Part shown: in pieces, positions 8,696 to 18,504 of the stretch
How the letters are laid out: every line of letters begins with the position of its first letter
Position numbering within the stretch: position 1 is the first letter of the stretch
Origin: CALJFL01 sp963669435
GTDB lineage: Bacteria; Pseudomonadota; Gammaproteobacteria; Pseudomonadales; Halieaceae
Reading direction: 5' to 3'
DNA: 64,000 bases
Assembly: GCA_963669435.1 (NCBI GenBank)
Contig: OY770025.1
Location: 2,356,001 to 2,420,000 of the forward strand
Position numbers and translations under genes: made by a program
The notes under the pieces: generated by a model
What the model was told of the DNA's origin: nothing
Seen by the model: only the letters and a program-made list of their open reading frames with translations
Database searches by the model: none

Positions 8696-9808
8696 CTACT
8701 CTTTTTCAATATTTTTCTGTAGTACATTTTCGTACGCTTCTAGTATTTCTAGCCACTGAAAATTTTCAATAAACCTCTGGTAATTATCCCTTTTCATCTT
8801 TCCAACTTGGGAGTTCATGTCAAAGAGGTTTCGTAGAGTAGTTTCACATTCAGTGGTGGATGAAAAAAATTGCGCAGAGCTTGGTAAAACCCATCGGTTG
8901 TAAATGTTGTCGTGCGCAAGTACGGCAGATTTGCAGGCCAGTGCCTCAATTAGAGAAGGGTTAGTACCACCCACGGTATGCCCGTGAATATATAGATAAG
9001 CATAGTATCTTAGAGGAGCTACGATAGAGTAGTCGAAGATCGCACCGAGAAAGCACACTTGTGGCCCCGCTGCCTCCAAAACCTTTGCCTGGTAGCTATT
9101 GCTCGCAGAGTAGTTGCCGAGCAGGACCAATTTCTTGTTTGTTTCTAATCGACTGAAAGCTGTTACGATTTCCAGAATCGAGTTCTCAGGGACTGGTCGA
9201 GCGATGACAATACAGTATTCACCCGGCTCAAGGCTGTATTCTGACAGGGGGGCAGAACTTGGTTTCGGTATCTTGTGAGCCCCGTAGGGGATCATACTAA
9301 TTTTTTTTGATCTGACTCGCCTTGCCAGGTGTTTGGCAATCTCTGGGTGATCGGCGATAAGGTCGTTGCCCAGCCAACAGCCAAACCAGTCATTCAGGTA
9401 AAACCAGAGTTTTGCCAAAGGTCCCCATTTGGCACGTCTCCATTCGATGCCATCCATGTTAATGACATTTCGAATCCCTTTGAGTCTATACAGCAAGCCG
9501 AATATTGCGGTGTTGTATCCGAGCGTGAGCATGACTCCCGGCATTTTCGCTGATATGCGAGTTGCTGACCAGTCGAACAGGATGGTTGACCACGCGGTAT
9601 CATTCTTAACTGGAATATTGACTCTGGTGACACCTTGCCATTTATCTTGGTAGGTCGGGCCTTCACCTTCAAGTTGGCAGTAGACAAATACTTCCCAACC
9701 ATTTTGATGCAGGTAGAGTGACAAGTGCTGTGCAAGATATTCAAATCCACTGTGTGCCCCCGGGACACCCCTCGAACCTAGAATGTGTACCACTCTCGTT
9801 TCAGTCAC
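8696..9808 (-). CDS. DUF1972-type glycosyltransferase (rhamnosyltransferase-like)
   Basis: This 370-residue GT-B-type transferase has the DUF1972 N-terminal signature HILGSRGVPGAHSGFEYLAQ (residues 9-28) and a later MDGIEWRR block. A C-terminal donor-binding half follows with GHTVGGTNPSLIEALAC. Family members add sugars such as rhamnose to lipid-linked repeat units on the cytoplasmic face. The start is GTG at 9808, with GAGGA on the minus strand at good spacing; an adjacent ATG in another frame is immediately closed by TGA. It is convergent with the second sulfotransferase gene. Donor and linkage are unknown. Confidence 0.85.
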   Translation of the reverse strand: MTETRVVHILGSRGVPGAHSGFEYLAQHLSLYLHQNGWEVFVYCQLEGEGPTYQDKWQGVTRVNIPVKNDTAWSTILFDWSATRISAKMPGVMLTLGYNTAIFGLLYRLKGIRNVINMDGIEWRRAKWGPLAKLWFYLNDWFGCWLGNDLIADHPEIAKHLARRVRSKKISMIPYGAHKIPKPSSAPLSEYSLEPGEYCIVIARPVPENSILEIVTAFSRLETNKKLVLLGNYSASNSYQAKVLEAAGPQVCFLGAIFDYSIVAPLRYYAYLYIHGHTVGGTNPSLIEALACKSAVLAHDNIYNRWVLPSSAQFFSSTTECETTLRNLFDMNSQVGKMKRDNYQRFIENFQWLEILEAYENVLQKNIEKE

Positions 9809-9965
9809 ATCTGTCCTCTTTTGTTCAAGTGTGGCTTGTAGATGACCAGGGCCGCTTTCTAGTGATCAATTCGCTCCTGCTAATCCACTCTGTAGAGAGT
9901 GGAAAAGTGTCCGCACAATTTTATAGCTTCTGGTATCGAAAGGGGAATGGCAAGATTGGAAACTC

Positions 9966-11513
9966 CTACCCCCCTGATACGTTACTATCACCTGAGCGTC
10001 TGCTGCGTCCTTGATGCAGACTAGAGACACTCACTCCAAATGCGAAGATCGGCATTACCAATGAATAAAAGGAGAAGGCGGAATTTGCTAGCGCTGACGT
10101 GGCGAGTATGGCGAAAACTGCGCCGCTAGAAGCTACGATAAGGATTTTAGCGTCGAAATCTAAAGAATTAATTCGCTTAATACTTACGCATAAGCGGAAG
10201 ATTAAAGCCAGCATATACAAGAATAAAACCAGCCCTACGATACCGGTTTGATATACTAGCCCACCGATATAGCTTTCTTTTACCTGTTGCCCTCCACCCA
10301 CTTCGCTGGAGGCATAATTGAGAGCTTGTTGGCCGCCACTGCCGATTCCATGTCCAAGCAATCGTACCTCTTGAAAGCCACTAGTCAGGCCATCAACATG
10401 ACGGGCAGTGTTGGGGTCCTGCGTAGATACCATCAGTGAAAACGCAGCAATGGCGAACGTAATCAGGGTTAAAGTTAGTATGCGTGTATTCTTAATATGG
10501 AGATAAATGAAAGAGATGCCAATCATATCGACGAGAATACCGCCTCTACTCATGTTTGATAGCTGAACCAAGAAAATCCAAATGACTAACAGTAAATCGA
10601 TCCCGGGAATATGCTTATGACGCGCGAATGAAATTTGGCAGCGCGCGTAGAAGTAGATCAAAAAAAACGCCAGAAACCGCGATGTACCTGGAGAGTCTAA
10701 AATTGGCCCAACGTTTCTGAATAGCCGTTCTCCAAAAACGTATGTGTAAAAATTGGGAGGAAATCCTATTTCGAGCAAGTGCTGAAACTTTGCTCCCTGA
10801 AACTTGTGCTGAAAATAGTCACTGATGCCAAGAGAGAGCCATGCTTTCTCATTCATAAAGACTAAAACTGAGCTTGTGATGAGACATGGCAGCAAAGCGA
10901 TGATGGACCAACTTCGAAATCTTTCAGTAACCGAGGAGGATTTACTGAAGAATAAAAGACGCCCAGTAAAGTAGGATACTCCAAGAAACGCTACATCTTT
11001 TATGGAGACAATCTTCGCAATGAGGCCATAAGGTGACAAAAAAAACATCGCAAAATGAAAAGCTACAAACATCAAGAACGCGAGATCAATGCCATTCCAT
11101 GTTCGAAGTACATTTTTAATGAAAGGTGTCGCTGACAAAAACATGATGCCGACGAACAACTCGCGGCTCGCGAGGTAGGCCAGAATTGAAAATGAATTAT
11201 GCGTTTGGGATGAGATGGATAGTGCTAATGGAACGAGCGTGGAATAACCGGCGAATACAAAATATGCGCTATATCGGTCGTGTACGAGTAAAAAGCCCGA
11301 TATGAAGATAAACAAGGCCACTCCCGGGGCGGAGTATCCTGAGGTAACGTCGAAGATGAGCGGAAAGCACAAGACTGATAGTAAGGCAGCAACCGCCGAA
11401 CAGCACTTAAAGAGGATGTCATACTGTAGGGGAGAGCCCGAAACATAGTTCAACCCGATGGTCTGCTCCATTGGCAAACCTCGAGGAACCTTTTCAATCT
11501 CGCTTTGTAGCAT
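9966..11513 (-). CDS. O-antigen polymerase/ligase-like membrane protein (Wzy/WaaL family)
   Basis: This 515-residue protein has about 12 membrane helices. The large periplasmic loop before the last helices carries GHGIGSGGQQ (around residue 390) followed by ESYIGGLVYQTGIVGL, the pattern of the O-antigen ligase/polymerase family (PF04932 type). In a locus with Wzx-, Wzz- and WcaJ-like proteins, the likely role is the Wzy polymerase, joining repeat units in the periplasm. ATG at 11513 is used, with no clear ribosome site. Ligase activity cannot be excluded from sequence alone. Confidence 0.8.
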   Translation of the reverse strand: MLQSEIEKVPRGLPMEQTIGLNYVSGSPLQYDILFKCCSAVAALLSVLCFPLIFDVTSGYSAPGVALFIFISGFLLVHDRYSAYFVFAGYSTLVPLALSISSQTHNSFSILAYLASRELFVGIMFLSATPFIKNVLRTWNGIDLAFLMFVAFHFAMFFLSPYGLIAKIVSIKDVAFLGVSYFTGRLLFFSKSSSVTERFRSWSIIALLPCLITSSVLVFMNEKAWLSLGISDYFQHKFQGAKFQHLLEIGFPPNFYTYVFGERLFRNVGPILDSPGTSRFLAFFLIYFYARCQISFARHKHIPGIDLLLVIWIFLVQLSNMSRGGILVDMIGISFIYLHIKNTRILTLTLITFAIAAFSLMVSTQDPNTARHVDGLTSGFQEVRLLGHGIGSGGQQALNYASSEVGGGQQVKESYIGGLVYQTGIVGLVLFLYMLALIFRLCVSIKRINSLDFDAKILIVASSGAVFAILATSALANSAFSFYSLVMPIFAFGVSVSSLHQGRSRRSGDSNVSGG

Positions 11514-11607
11514 CTGATAGGTATCGCTTTAACTGATTGTCGTCACAGGGGCTGTCTACAGATCGATAATTGATACTATTCTCTCTTCTTCCTTTGGTCA
11601 TTGAGCT

Positions 11608-13071
11608 TTAAGGAGGCGCGAGAACTGTCTCTGCTTTTGCATGTTGACCTTTGAGCAGATTGACAGCCCGGAAGATAAAGAAGATTGACAGAGGTGCCAA
11701 GTATAAAAATGATCGATTGATTGACATGAAGTTATAGGCGTTTCGAGAGTGCTCAGTAAAAGAAAATGCGAAAATGATGAAAGTTAAGCACAGTACTATC
11801 AGTAAAAAATCGGCTGAAAGCATAATAAATTTTTGCCTCCGAACGGTAGCCAAAAACACCGTCAGAACAAGAAAATACCAAAGCAAATTCCATTGCATAG
11901 AAACAAAAAGAGCTTCCAGGATATAAGGCGTAACTGGATGATAATTTAGAGCAAATTCCCCTAGAGAAGAAATAGTAATGATGTTCCCCTCTATCCCGAA
12001 TGTACCGATTACAGGAATAGTAAGGCTTGTATCAAACCAGCTTGCTAAGATAAGTACAGTAACACCGAACACTAAGATCGCGATGGCTGTACGTGTTCGA
12101 TTTATCAATTGAAATAAAATTAGCGCCAGAATGGATAAGCACGATAATACTATTCCCGGGTTTTTCAGCGTACCGCAAAACACTATCATCAGTATGCTTA
12201 TTATCAAAAATGAATTACGCCGCGTGTGCTGCCACTCGAAAATGCTGAGTCCGATTGCGGTGTAGACCCCGGCCACCCAAATATCTGCATATCCCGGTAA
12301 GGCGACATGTATATTAATGTAGGGTGTGCTAAGAAGAAGATATGCAGCAAGACTACCAAAAAGTGGCGATACGCCAAGGAGTCTCAGATGGCCGTAGATG
12401 ATAGAGGCAATAGCCAGGCTAAGTAGAATCCAGGGTAAATAGAGCATGCCATGTGATGTAGAGGCAGTGTTTATCATCATCCACAAAGTGATCAGTGGGA
12501 CAGTAATCGGGTAATTCCACGCCGCTGAATTTCCTAGAGTGTAAGTCGGTTCCTCGTGCGATAATTTAAGCCAGTTGGTGGGGCTCACAAAGTCTACTAA
12601 GTTGCCAAAGTGGAACCAAATCGCTGCCTTCGGGTGCCAGTTCATCCATGAATCCCACGCAAATAGTGGACGGACAAATACTTCATGAGATACCAAATAG
12701 AGGCGATGTGTCGCTAGCGCAATGAGCAATGCTATACAGAGCAGTTCAATTTCAGACTGACGCTTGGGATGCTCTGGAATCGTATTCCTGACGACTCTTG
12801 GTGATCTGACTAGAGCTGCAAGAAGCATCGTACCGAAAACTAAAGCGCCTTGGAGCAAGTACACTTCGAATGATATTCCAAGAGAGTTAAACACTCTTAA
12901 CAAAAGTGTCGCGATAAAGATGCCAAGCAGGAATCCGTAGCCCAAAACTATGAATATGTTAGACCTGCCGGTCCCCTTTAGAAGCAGGTGTACTATTAAA
13001 CTCCCCAAAACCCACGGTGTTAACACGCCAATTACACCGCCAGCAACTATTTGCGTGACATCACTATTCAT
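11608..13071 (-). CDS. Polytopic membrane protein, possible lipid-linked-sugar glycosyltransferase (PMT/ArnT-like)
   Basis: The protein has about 487 residues and some 12 membrane helices. An early loop, FVRPLFAWDSWMNWHPKAAI, holds aspartate and tryptophan residues in the place where GT-C transferases (PMT/ArnT type) keep their catalytic acidic residue. No closer family is recognised. The frame extends to a TTG at 13110, but I prefer the ATG at 13071 (or 13080). The 13071 start overlaps the upstream stop by 8 bases, and the family-like hydrophobic region follows directly. It is probably translationally coupled to the gene at 13064-14335. A GT-C role in decorating the polymer is an inference. 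Confidence 0.6.
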   Translation of the reverse strand: MNSDVTQIVAGGVIGVLTPWVLGSLIVHLLLKGTGRSNIFIVLGYGFLLGIFIATLLLRVFNSLGISFEVYLLQGALVFGTMLLAALVRSPRVVRNTIPEHPKRQSEIELLCIALLIALATHRLYLVSHEVFVRPLFAWDSWMNWHPKAAIWFHFGNLVDFVSPTNWLKLSHEEPTYTLGNSAAWNYPITVPLITLWMMINTASTSHGMLYLPWILLSLAIASIIYGHLRLLGVSPLFGSLAAYLLLSTPYINIHVALPGYADIWVAGVYTAIGLSIFEWQHTRRNSFLIISILMIVFCGTLKNPGIVLSCLSILALILFQLINRTRTAIAILVFGVTVLILASWFDTSLTIPVIGTFGIEGNIITISSLGEFALNYHPVTPYILEALFVSMQWNLLWYFLVLTVFLATVRRQKFIMLSADFLLIVLCLTFIIFAFSFTEHSRNAYNFMSINRSFLYLAPLSIFFIFRAVNLLKGQHAKAETVLAPP

Positions 13072-14335
13072 TGGGGGCATGGAGGTAGAGACTTCCGACC
13101 TCACTTTCAAAGATAACTCTTGCCTTAATTTTTCGCTCTCCCCAGGACAATGATTGCTTTTCTGTAGAATAGTTCAGTCCTGCTACCTTATTCAGTATAA
13201 GAATATAGTCCCCTGGCCTAAGATGGTATGACGGCGGCCAGCGCCTGAAATTATGTACGTTGTGTGGAAGCAGGTGATACTGCAGTCTGAGTCTTGGATA
13301 CACGTGCCCTTCGCTCTTGTCGGAGTCATGAAGCATGATTATTCTGGCTCCTGGACTCGGTAAGTGCTGTGTTTTTAGAGTCTTCGCGAATTTGTAGAGA
13401 GCGCTGTCTTGATCGGCAGAGAATTTTTCGTCTGACGTTAAGCCTGCAAACACTGTAGCCGAGTCACTAATTTGCTTGGCCAGTTGATTTTGCCAGCCAA
13501 TATCTATAGCGAACCAAGCTGCGAAAGAAATTAGTAGGATCGGTAGAGACAACTCTACAATGATGAGTAGCCGGCACACAGCCAGCAATGTCAGCGCTAA
13601 AGCCGTCCAAAGTACTACGCTTAATATGATGGATGGAAATCCGTTGTCGGGATCACCGGCAAGATGATTAATCGATTCGTGAGTCCAACCGGGAAACTCT
13701 TGCCATTTCGTCAAGGTAGCTTCCATTATTGTTAACGGGGTCGCGGTAAGGAAGGTAAAACCTGAAAAAATTATCGTTCCGTCGAGTTGGGTACTATAGA
13801 TATCAAGTCCGATTTCCGAAATATTCCCGGTCCAGTGGCTGCTCTTATCAAGCATTATTGTTGCTTTGTTATCACCTGCAATTTGTAGCCTAGCGCTATA
13901 AATTTTTCGTGTTTCGTCCGTCTTTCGCCATATAAAGTACACTTTATCTTTTGGCATTACTCCTTTCAATTCAATCCTGAGGAGCGGATAGGCTTTGGCT
14001 TCCAGGCTAATATGTCTGGTAAAAAGTGCGCGACCATCGGTCAGCCCGGAAATATGTGTCGAACCATTTAGTGAGCTGTATGAGCCCGTTCTGCCAATGA
14101 ACGTGCCGCTGTTAACCGTTAGTTGGTCCTGGCCATTTCCGGGTCCAGCCTTATGCAATTGCGGGTAAAAAACTGGTGCCAGACATAAATAGCCCACTAA
14201 TAAAGTGACCAGTGCTAGCAATAAAGCTGCTAGTCCAGCGGAGGTACCACGTACCCACTCAGACATCAAATTCGCCATCTTATGTGACTTCGAAAACATC
14301 CAAAATATCTTGTGAGGCACCGTAAAGTTGCCCAA
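13064..14335 (-). CDS. Unknown membrane protein of the polysaccharide locus
   Basis: This protein of up to 423 residues is one I do not recognise. It has one membrane helix near the N-terminus (about 34-53), a soluble, beta-rich region of about 180 residues, two or three helices at about 235-285, and a soluble C-terminal domain with YHLLPHNVHNFRRWPPSY near 350-380. The layout suggests a periplasmic domain held between membrane segments. The start is uncertain: TTG at 14335, or ATG at 14299, 14278 or 14266, none with a clear ribosome site. Its end overlaps the start of the next gene, so the two proteins are probably made together and may form a unit. Confidence 0.55.
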   Translation of the reverse strand: MGNFTVPHKIFWMFSKSHKMANLMSEWVRGTSAGLAALLLALVTLLVGYLCLAPVFYPQLHKAGPGNGQDQLTVNSGTFIGRTGSYSSLNGSTHISGLTDGRALFTRHISLEAKAYPLLRIELKGVMPKDKVYFIWRKTDETRKIYSARLQIAGDNKATIMLDKSSHWTGNISEIGLDIYSTQLDGTIIFSGFTFLTATPLTIMEATLTKWQEFPGWTHESINHLAGDPDNGFPSIILSVVLWTALALTLLAVCRLLIIVELSLPILLISFAAWFAIDIGWQNQLAKQISDSATVFAGLTSDEKFSADQDSALYKFAKTLKTQHLPSPGARIIMLHDSDKSEGHVYPRLRLQYHLLPHNVHNFRRWPPSYHLRPGDYILILNKVAGLNYSTEKQSLSWGERKIKARVIFESEVGSLYLHAPNE

Positions 14336-14393
14336 TCTCTTTTTCGATTCATGAACACCACGGAACTCCGAGGGGGCTTATATCTGTCTGTCT

Positions 14394-15554
14394 CTAGCGT
14401 GCGCTCCTTTTTGAAGCCGCTGCAAATTTGTAGGTTTCAAATGTGGCGCGTCCAATGACATCCCAATCCAATTCAATTTTTACTTTATCATAAGCATTTG
14501 CGGCCACTCGACTTAGGTTCGTAGGGTCGCCCAAAGCACTCTGAATGGCCCTAGCAAGAGCTGTGGTGTTGCCGGTTTCGAATACGAATCCCGTCTCCCC
14601 GTCTGCTACCAGTTCCAGCATGGCTGGAAGGTCAGGGACGATTACGGCCTTACCATAGGACATTGCCATGATTAGCACTGCACTTTGGTAGATCCGTCGA
14701 TAAGGTAAGACGATCACGTCGCTGGCGGAGTAGAAAAGATGAATTTCTTCGTCGGTGATATAGCGAATTTCCGTAAAAGTATCGTCTTTAATACCGAACT
14801 GCTGGATTTTCTCCTCATACTTGGAAAAGCTGTCCTTCCACTCTCTGCCCGCGATCACGAGGGATCCATTTCCACCATTGTGTTTATATTTTGAGAACCC
14901 TTCGATCAGTAGATCCAAACCTTTGACGTTCTTGATCTGCCCAAAAAAAAGAATGACTGGGTGATCAATAGGCAAATCTAATGTTCGCTTCGCAATTGTC
15001 GTATCCAACACTTTTACAGTGTGTAGATAGTTCCCCGAGGAGATAACGGACACATTTTCCTTGATGGTTTTCTCATCTAGAAGCTTAGAAAGCGTTGTTA
15101 GAGAAAACTGGTTGTGCACTATGAAGTGGGAAACTCGTCCAAAAATCTTTTTATAGTAATTTGGCCCAGTCGAGTCAGAGAAAGATTCAACGTCGTGTAG
15201 GGTCGCGACCAAAGTTAATCCAGAACTTTGAAGGATTACGCAAGTCACGTACTCGAGAATTGAGTAGTGGAAGAAGTGCAAATGGACTAGTGAGATATTT
15301 GCCTTTCTACATTTTATTGCAACTATAAAAAGAGTTATCAGGAAGCGAGCAGCTCTAAGGATTTTTGCTGACTTACCAAATACACCATCAAAGGAGTTTA
15401 TAATCTCGAAGCCTTCACAACTGGCGTCAGCTTTCGTAGATGAGGTGAACAGTTTCACCTCGGCTCCCGCCTTGGCCAGACCGCGAGCCAACGCGCAATT
15501 ATAAAAATTCATACCAGCGTGTCCGCCAACCGGCTCTACAATTGCAATCTTCAT
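14394..15554 (-). CDS. Family 4 glycosyltransferase
   Basis: The protein has 386 residues from the ATG at 15554. It has a GT-B fold: an N-terminal Rossmann half starting MKIAIVEPVGGHAGMNFYN with a glycine-rich acceptor loop. The Glycos_transf_1 half contains FFGQIKNVKGLDLLIEGF, SASDVIVLPYR and an E-rich donor loop (MLELVADGETGFVFE). The open frame continues to 15689, but those extra 45 residues look non-conserved and the family motif begins at 15554, so I take the shorter form. It is the first gene of the minus-strand group 14394-8696. Donor sugar is unknown. Confidence 0.85.
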   Translation of the reverse strand: MKIAIVEPVGGHAGMNFYNCALARGLAKAGAEVKLFTSSTKADASCEGFEIINSFDGVFGKSAKILRAARFLITLFIVAIKCRKANISLVHLHFFHYSILEYVTCVILQSSGLTLVATLHDVESFSDSTGPNYYKKIFGRVSHFIVHNQFSLTTLSKLLDEKTIKENVSVISSGNYLHTVKVLDTTIAKRTLDLPIDHPVILFFGQIKNVKGLDLLIEGFSKYKHNGGNGSLVIAGREWKDSFSKYEEKIQQFGIKDDTFTEIRYITDEEIHLFYSASDVIVLPYRRIYQSAVLIMAMSYGKAVIVPDLPAMLELVADGETGFVFETGNTTALARAIQSALGDPTNLSRVAANAYDKVKIELDWDVIGRATFETYKFAAASKRSAR

Positions 15555-15861
15555 TTTAGGCACTTTGCTGTCGGGACTGAACGCATGTAATCTTGCCTTA
15601 CTCTGGCTTTGGGTGGTAGGTGTTTTGATCTGCACCTCGACAGTGGGCATGCCGCCCACATCAGTTGGTAAATCCTGTTCGTGGCGCACGCGAGATAACG
15701 ACTTTCACTTGGAATCAAGCGAATCTGAATTGCTCGGATAGCACAAGGCCTAGAGATCTGCGTGAAAATCATGATCTGGAGTGTTTAAAGAAAGGCCACG
15801 GCCTACTTGCTTGGAGCTGGAGAGCGAGTCGCACGCTTCGGTGAATATCCAAAGGCACTGA

Positions 15862-16845
15862 TTAGCCCTGGCCACTCATTTCAATAGCAACTTCAAGCGC
15901 CCTAACAATGCTTCCAGGGTTTGCTTTGCCGCTTCCTGCCAAGTCCAGAGCGGTTCCGTGATCAACGGAAGTCCGAACGATAGGTAGTCCCAGAGTGACG
16001 TTAACGGCATTGCCGAAGCCCGAGTGTTTTAGTACAGGCAGGCCCTGGTCGTGATACATGGCCAAAACTGCGTCGCAGTTGCCCAGAATTTTGGGATTGA
16101 ATGCAGTGTCTGCGGGCAGTGGGCCCAGTAGGTTCAGACCTCTATCTTGCATGCGCTCTATGGTGGGGATGATGGTATTAATTTCTTCCGTGCCCATATG
16201 TCCATTTTCCCCGGCGTGAGGGTTCAAGCCGAGGACAGCGATTCGCGGCGAGGACAACCCAAATTTATTGGTCAGGTCAGTATGAAGAATCTCCAGGGTT
16301 CGTTCGAGTAGTTTGCCAGTAATCGCGGCGGGAACGGCCGACAGGGGGAGGTGAGTTGTGACTAACGCGACGCGTAATTTGTCCGTGGTTAGTAGCATTA
16401 CAACATCGGGAGTTTGTGTAGCTTCAGCCAGGAACTCGGTGTGACCCGAGAACGAAATGCCAGCGTCATTTATAACCGATTTTTGGACTGGCGCTGTGAC
16501 CATCGCGCCAAAAACTCCTCCCAGGCAGCCATCGATTGCGAGGTTTAGGCTGTTGATGACGTACTGGGAGTTGGAGGAGTCTAGCCGTCCTGGCTGGGCG
16601 CGTGTGGCCAGGGTGATTGGGTGGACTAGGAGGGAACCAGCCCTTTGCCTCGCGGTTTGTCTATCGGCGTTAAAGTGAATGAACTCCAGTTTTTGCCCTA
16701 AAAGTGCTGCTCGTTCTCGCAATAGGTTCAGATCCGCAATCACCACCAATTCCGCATCCCACTCCCTCTTGGCCGCCATGATCACGATATCTGGCCCGAT
16801 ACCCGCCGGTTCTCCCGTTGTGATGGCTATTCTTGGGATGCTCAT
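15862..16845 (-). CDS. pdxA: 4-hydroxythreonine-4-phosphate dehydrogenase PdxA
   Basis: This 327-residue cytoplasmic enzyme acts in pyridoxal-phosphate synthesis. It oxidises 4-phosphohydroxy-threonine with NAD; the product condenses in the PdxJ reaction. Seen are the N-terminal ITTGEPAGIGPDI, the metal-binding histidines in SGHTEF and MYHDQGLP, and the C-terminal VDHGTALDLAG. Length equals the usual 325-330. It starts six bases after surA ends on the same strand, the standard surA-pdxA order. In Pseudomonas and E. coli rsmA follows pdxA; here it is replaced by the polysaccharide locus. Confidence 0.97.
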   Translation of the reverse strand: MSIPRIAITTGEPAGIGPDIVIMAAKREWDAELVVIADLNLLRERAALLGQKLEFIHFNADRQTARQRAGSLLVHPITLATRAQPGRLDSSNSQYVINSLNLAIDGCLGGVFGAMVTAPVQKSVINDAGISFSGHTEFLAEATQTPDVVMLLTTDKLRVALVTTHLPLSAVPAAITGKLLERTLEILHTDLTNKFGLSSPRIAVLGLNPHAGENGHMGTEEINTIIPTIERMQDRGLNLLGPLPADTAFNPKILGNCDAVLAMYHDQGLPVLKHSGFGNAVNVTLGLPIVRTSVDHGTALDLAGSGKANPGSIVRALEVAIEMSGQG

Positions 16846-16851
16846 CGGCGG

Positions 16852-18126
16852 CTACTTGATGTCTACAAACGCCTCGTCGCGAATTTTCTGCAGCCAGGCG
16901 TCCAGTTCTTCCTGGTATTTGCGATTGTGCAGGTGCTCCATGGCCTTGTTGCGCCCTAGCTGCTCTGACATGTCTTGTTCGCGCCGGTCCGTGACCTCGA
17001 GGATGTGCCAGCCATACTGACTCTTGAAGGGCTCGCTGATGGTGTCGATTTCGGTGGCAGCCATGGTGTTTTCAAATTCTGGCACCATCTGGCCGGAGCT
17101 GGTCCAGCCCAGGTCGCCTCCCTCCTGGGCTGATCCGATATCCTCAGAGTATTCCTTGGCCAGGTCACCAAAATCCTCGCCATTCTCGGCGCGATCCTTC
17201 AGCTCATTTGCCAGGGCTTCGGCCTGGGCCTCGGTCATAATTTCTGAGGGTTTGATGAGGATATGGCGCACCTTAGTCTGCGCGATCATCTGCTCGCCGC
17301 CGCGATTATCAACCATATACACCAGGTGAAACCCGCTGGGGCTGCGAACTTTTCCTGTTTCTCCGCGCGATAGGGTAGGGGCGATGTCGCTAAAGATGCT
17401 GGGTAGGTCGTCCAGTTTACGCCAGCCCAGGTCGCCGCCGCTCAGTGGGTAGCGATCCGCCTGTGCGACTACGTCCTGGAAGGGATCGCCGCCTTCGATA
17501 CGCGCCAGCAGGCGATCGATATAGCCCTCCTTTTCTGCCACCTCATCGGCTGGCGCATCTGGCGAGACAGTCAGCAGGGCCTGGACGATGCGATATTCGG
17601 GTTGGACGAGTTTCTGGCCTTCCTCTGTGGCAATGAAGTTTTCCACTTCCTGGTCGGTAATCTGAATACGTTGGTTGACGTTTCCGCCTTGAACGCGCTG
17701 GATAATCATCTCGCGACGGATCTGCTCACGCATCACGGCGTAGGACTGCCCTTGTTGTTCCAGGGCGATACGAAATTGGTCCAGGGTCATCCTGTTTTGG
17801 GCGGCCATGCGTTGCAGGGCGGCATTTAGTTGTGCATCGGGTATACGCACGCCGACGTGAGCGCCCATCTGCAGTTGGATGCTTTCCAGGATGAGGCGGT
17901 CCAGCGTTTCGCGGATTAGCACGTCTTCGGGCGGAAGCTCGATGTCGCGTGCGCGCATGCCTTCAGTAACCGTGGCCAGACGCTCACGCAGTTCGCTGGC
18001 CATTATAATGTCGTCGTCGACAATCGCCACCACCTGATCGAGAACTTCGGTCACTGCTGAGGCGATGGGGGCGACAATGCAAAACGCCGTGAAACCGGCG
18101 GCCGCCAGACATTTTTTGAAATACAC
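16852..18126 (-). CDS. surA: Periplasmic chaperone/peptidyl-prolyl isomerase SurA
   Basis: The protein has 424 residues from GTG at 18126, with AGAGG ten bases upstream and a signal peptide (YFKKCLAAAGFTAFCIVAPIASA) right after. The frame extends to 18216 but that part looks non-coding. After the N-terminal chaperone helices (VAIVDDDIIMASEL) come two parvulin domains with GGDLGW motifs, the second with VRHILIKPSE and HILEVTDRR. SurA guides beta-barrel proteins to the Bam complex, and LptD is a main client. The gene is normally directly downstream of lptD; here about 6 kb separate them. It lies six bases before pdxA. Confidence 0.96.
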   Translation of the reverse strand: MYFKKCLAAAGFTAFCIVAPIASAVTEVLDQVVAIVDDDIIMASELRERLATVTEGMRARDIELPPEDVLIRETLDRLILESIQLQMGAHVGVRIPDAQLNAALQRMAAQNRMTLDQFRIALEQQGQSYAVMREQIRREMIIQRVQGGNVNQRIQITDQEVENFIATEEGQKLVQPEYRIVQALLTVSPDAPADEVAEKEGYIDRLLARIEGGDPFQDVVAQADRYPLSGGDLGWRKLDDLPSIFSDIAPTLSRGETGKVRSPSGFHLVYMVDNRGGEQMIAQTKVRHILIKPSEIMTEAQAEALANELKDRAENGEDFGDLAKEYSEDIGSAQEGGDLGWTSSGQMVPEFENTMAATEIDTISEPFKSQYGWHILEVTDRREQDMSEQLGRNKAMEHLHNRKYQEELDAWLQKIRDEAFVDIK

Positions 18127-18504
18127 GATGGAATAACCTCTACTTGCTGTCACCGGGGAGGGTAAAAACTCAGGATTCGGTGTTAAAAAATTGCTGCTAA
18201 AGGTAGCACGAATCACTGATAAATTCTGCTATGAATTGTCCTGTGGAAAAGCCCGTAATGGGCTCAGCCGCCTTGGTGGCTGAGGACATTTGGCGCCTCC
18301 CGCGGGAACCGGGTCAATAACGCATGATCACTCGTCTTGGTGGCCTCACGGGTCAATGCGATCAGGGGCAGACCTTGTCAGCGTACTGTAAACTGCGTGG
18401 CAGCCCTTGAATTGAGCGCAGGAGCAGAAGTAGGAAAACCCCTGAGACTATCCTGGGTGTTCAGCCATTAGGGGTATAGCCTCAGTGAGCACGATCATCA
18501 ATGC
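18127..18504 (-). other. Non-coding spacer upstream of surA with small hairpins
   Basis: I see no gene in these 378 bases. Two short hairpins occur: AGCCC/GGGCT (18250-18264) and CAGCCGCC/GGTGGCTG just after it. On the minus strand the first is followed by a short T run, so it could weakly end transcription coming from the insert before surA. The surA promoter must lie here if surA is no longer read from lptD. Confidence 0.35.
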
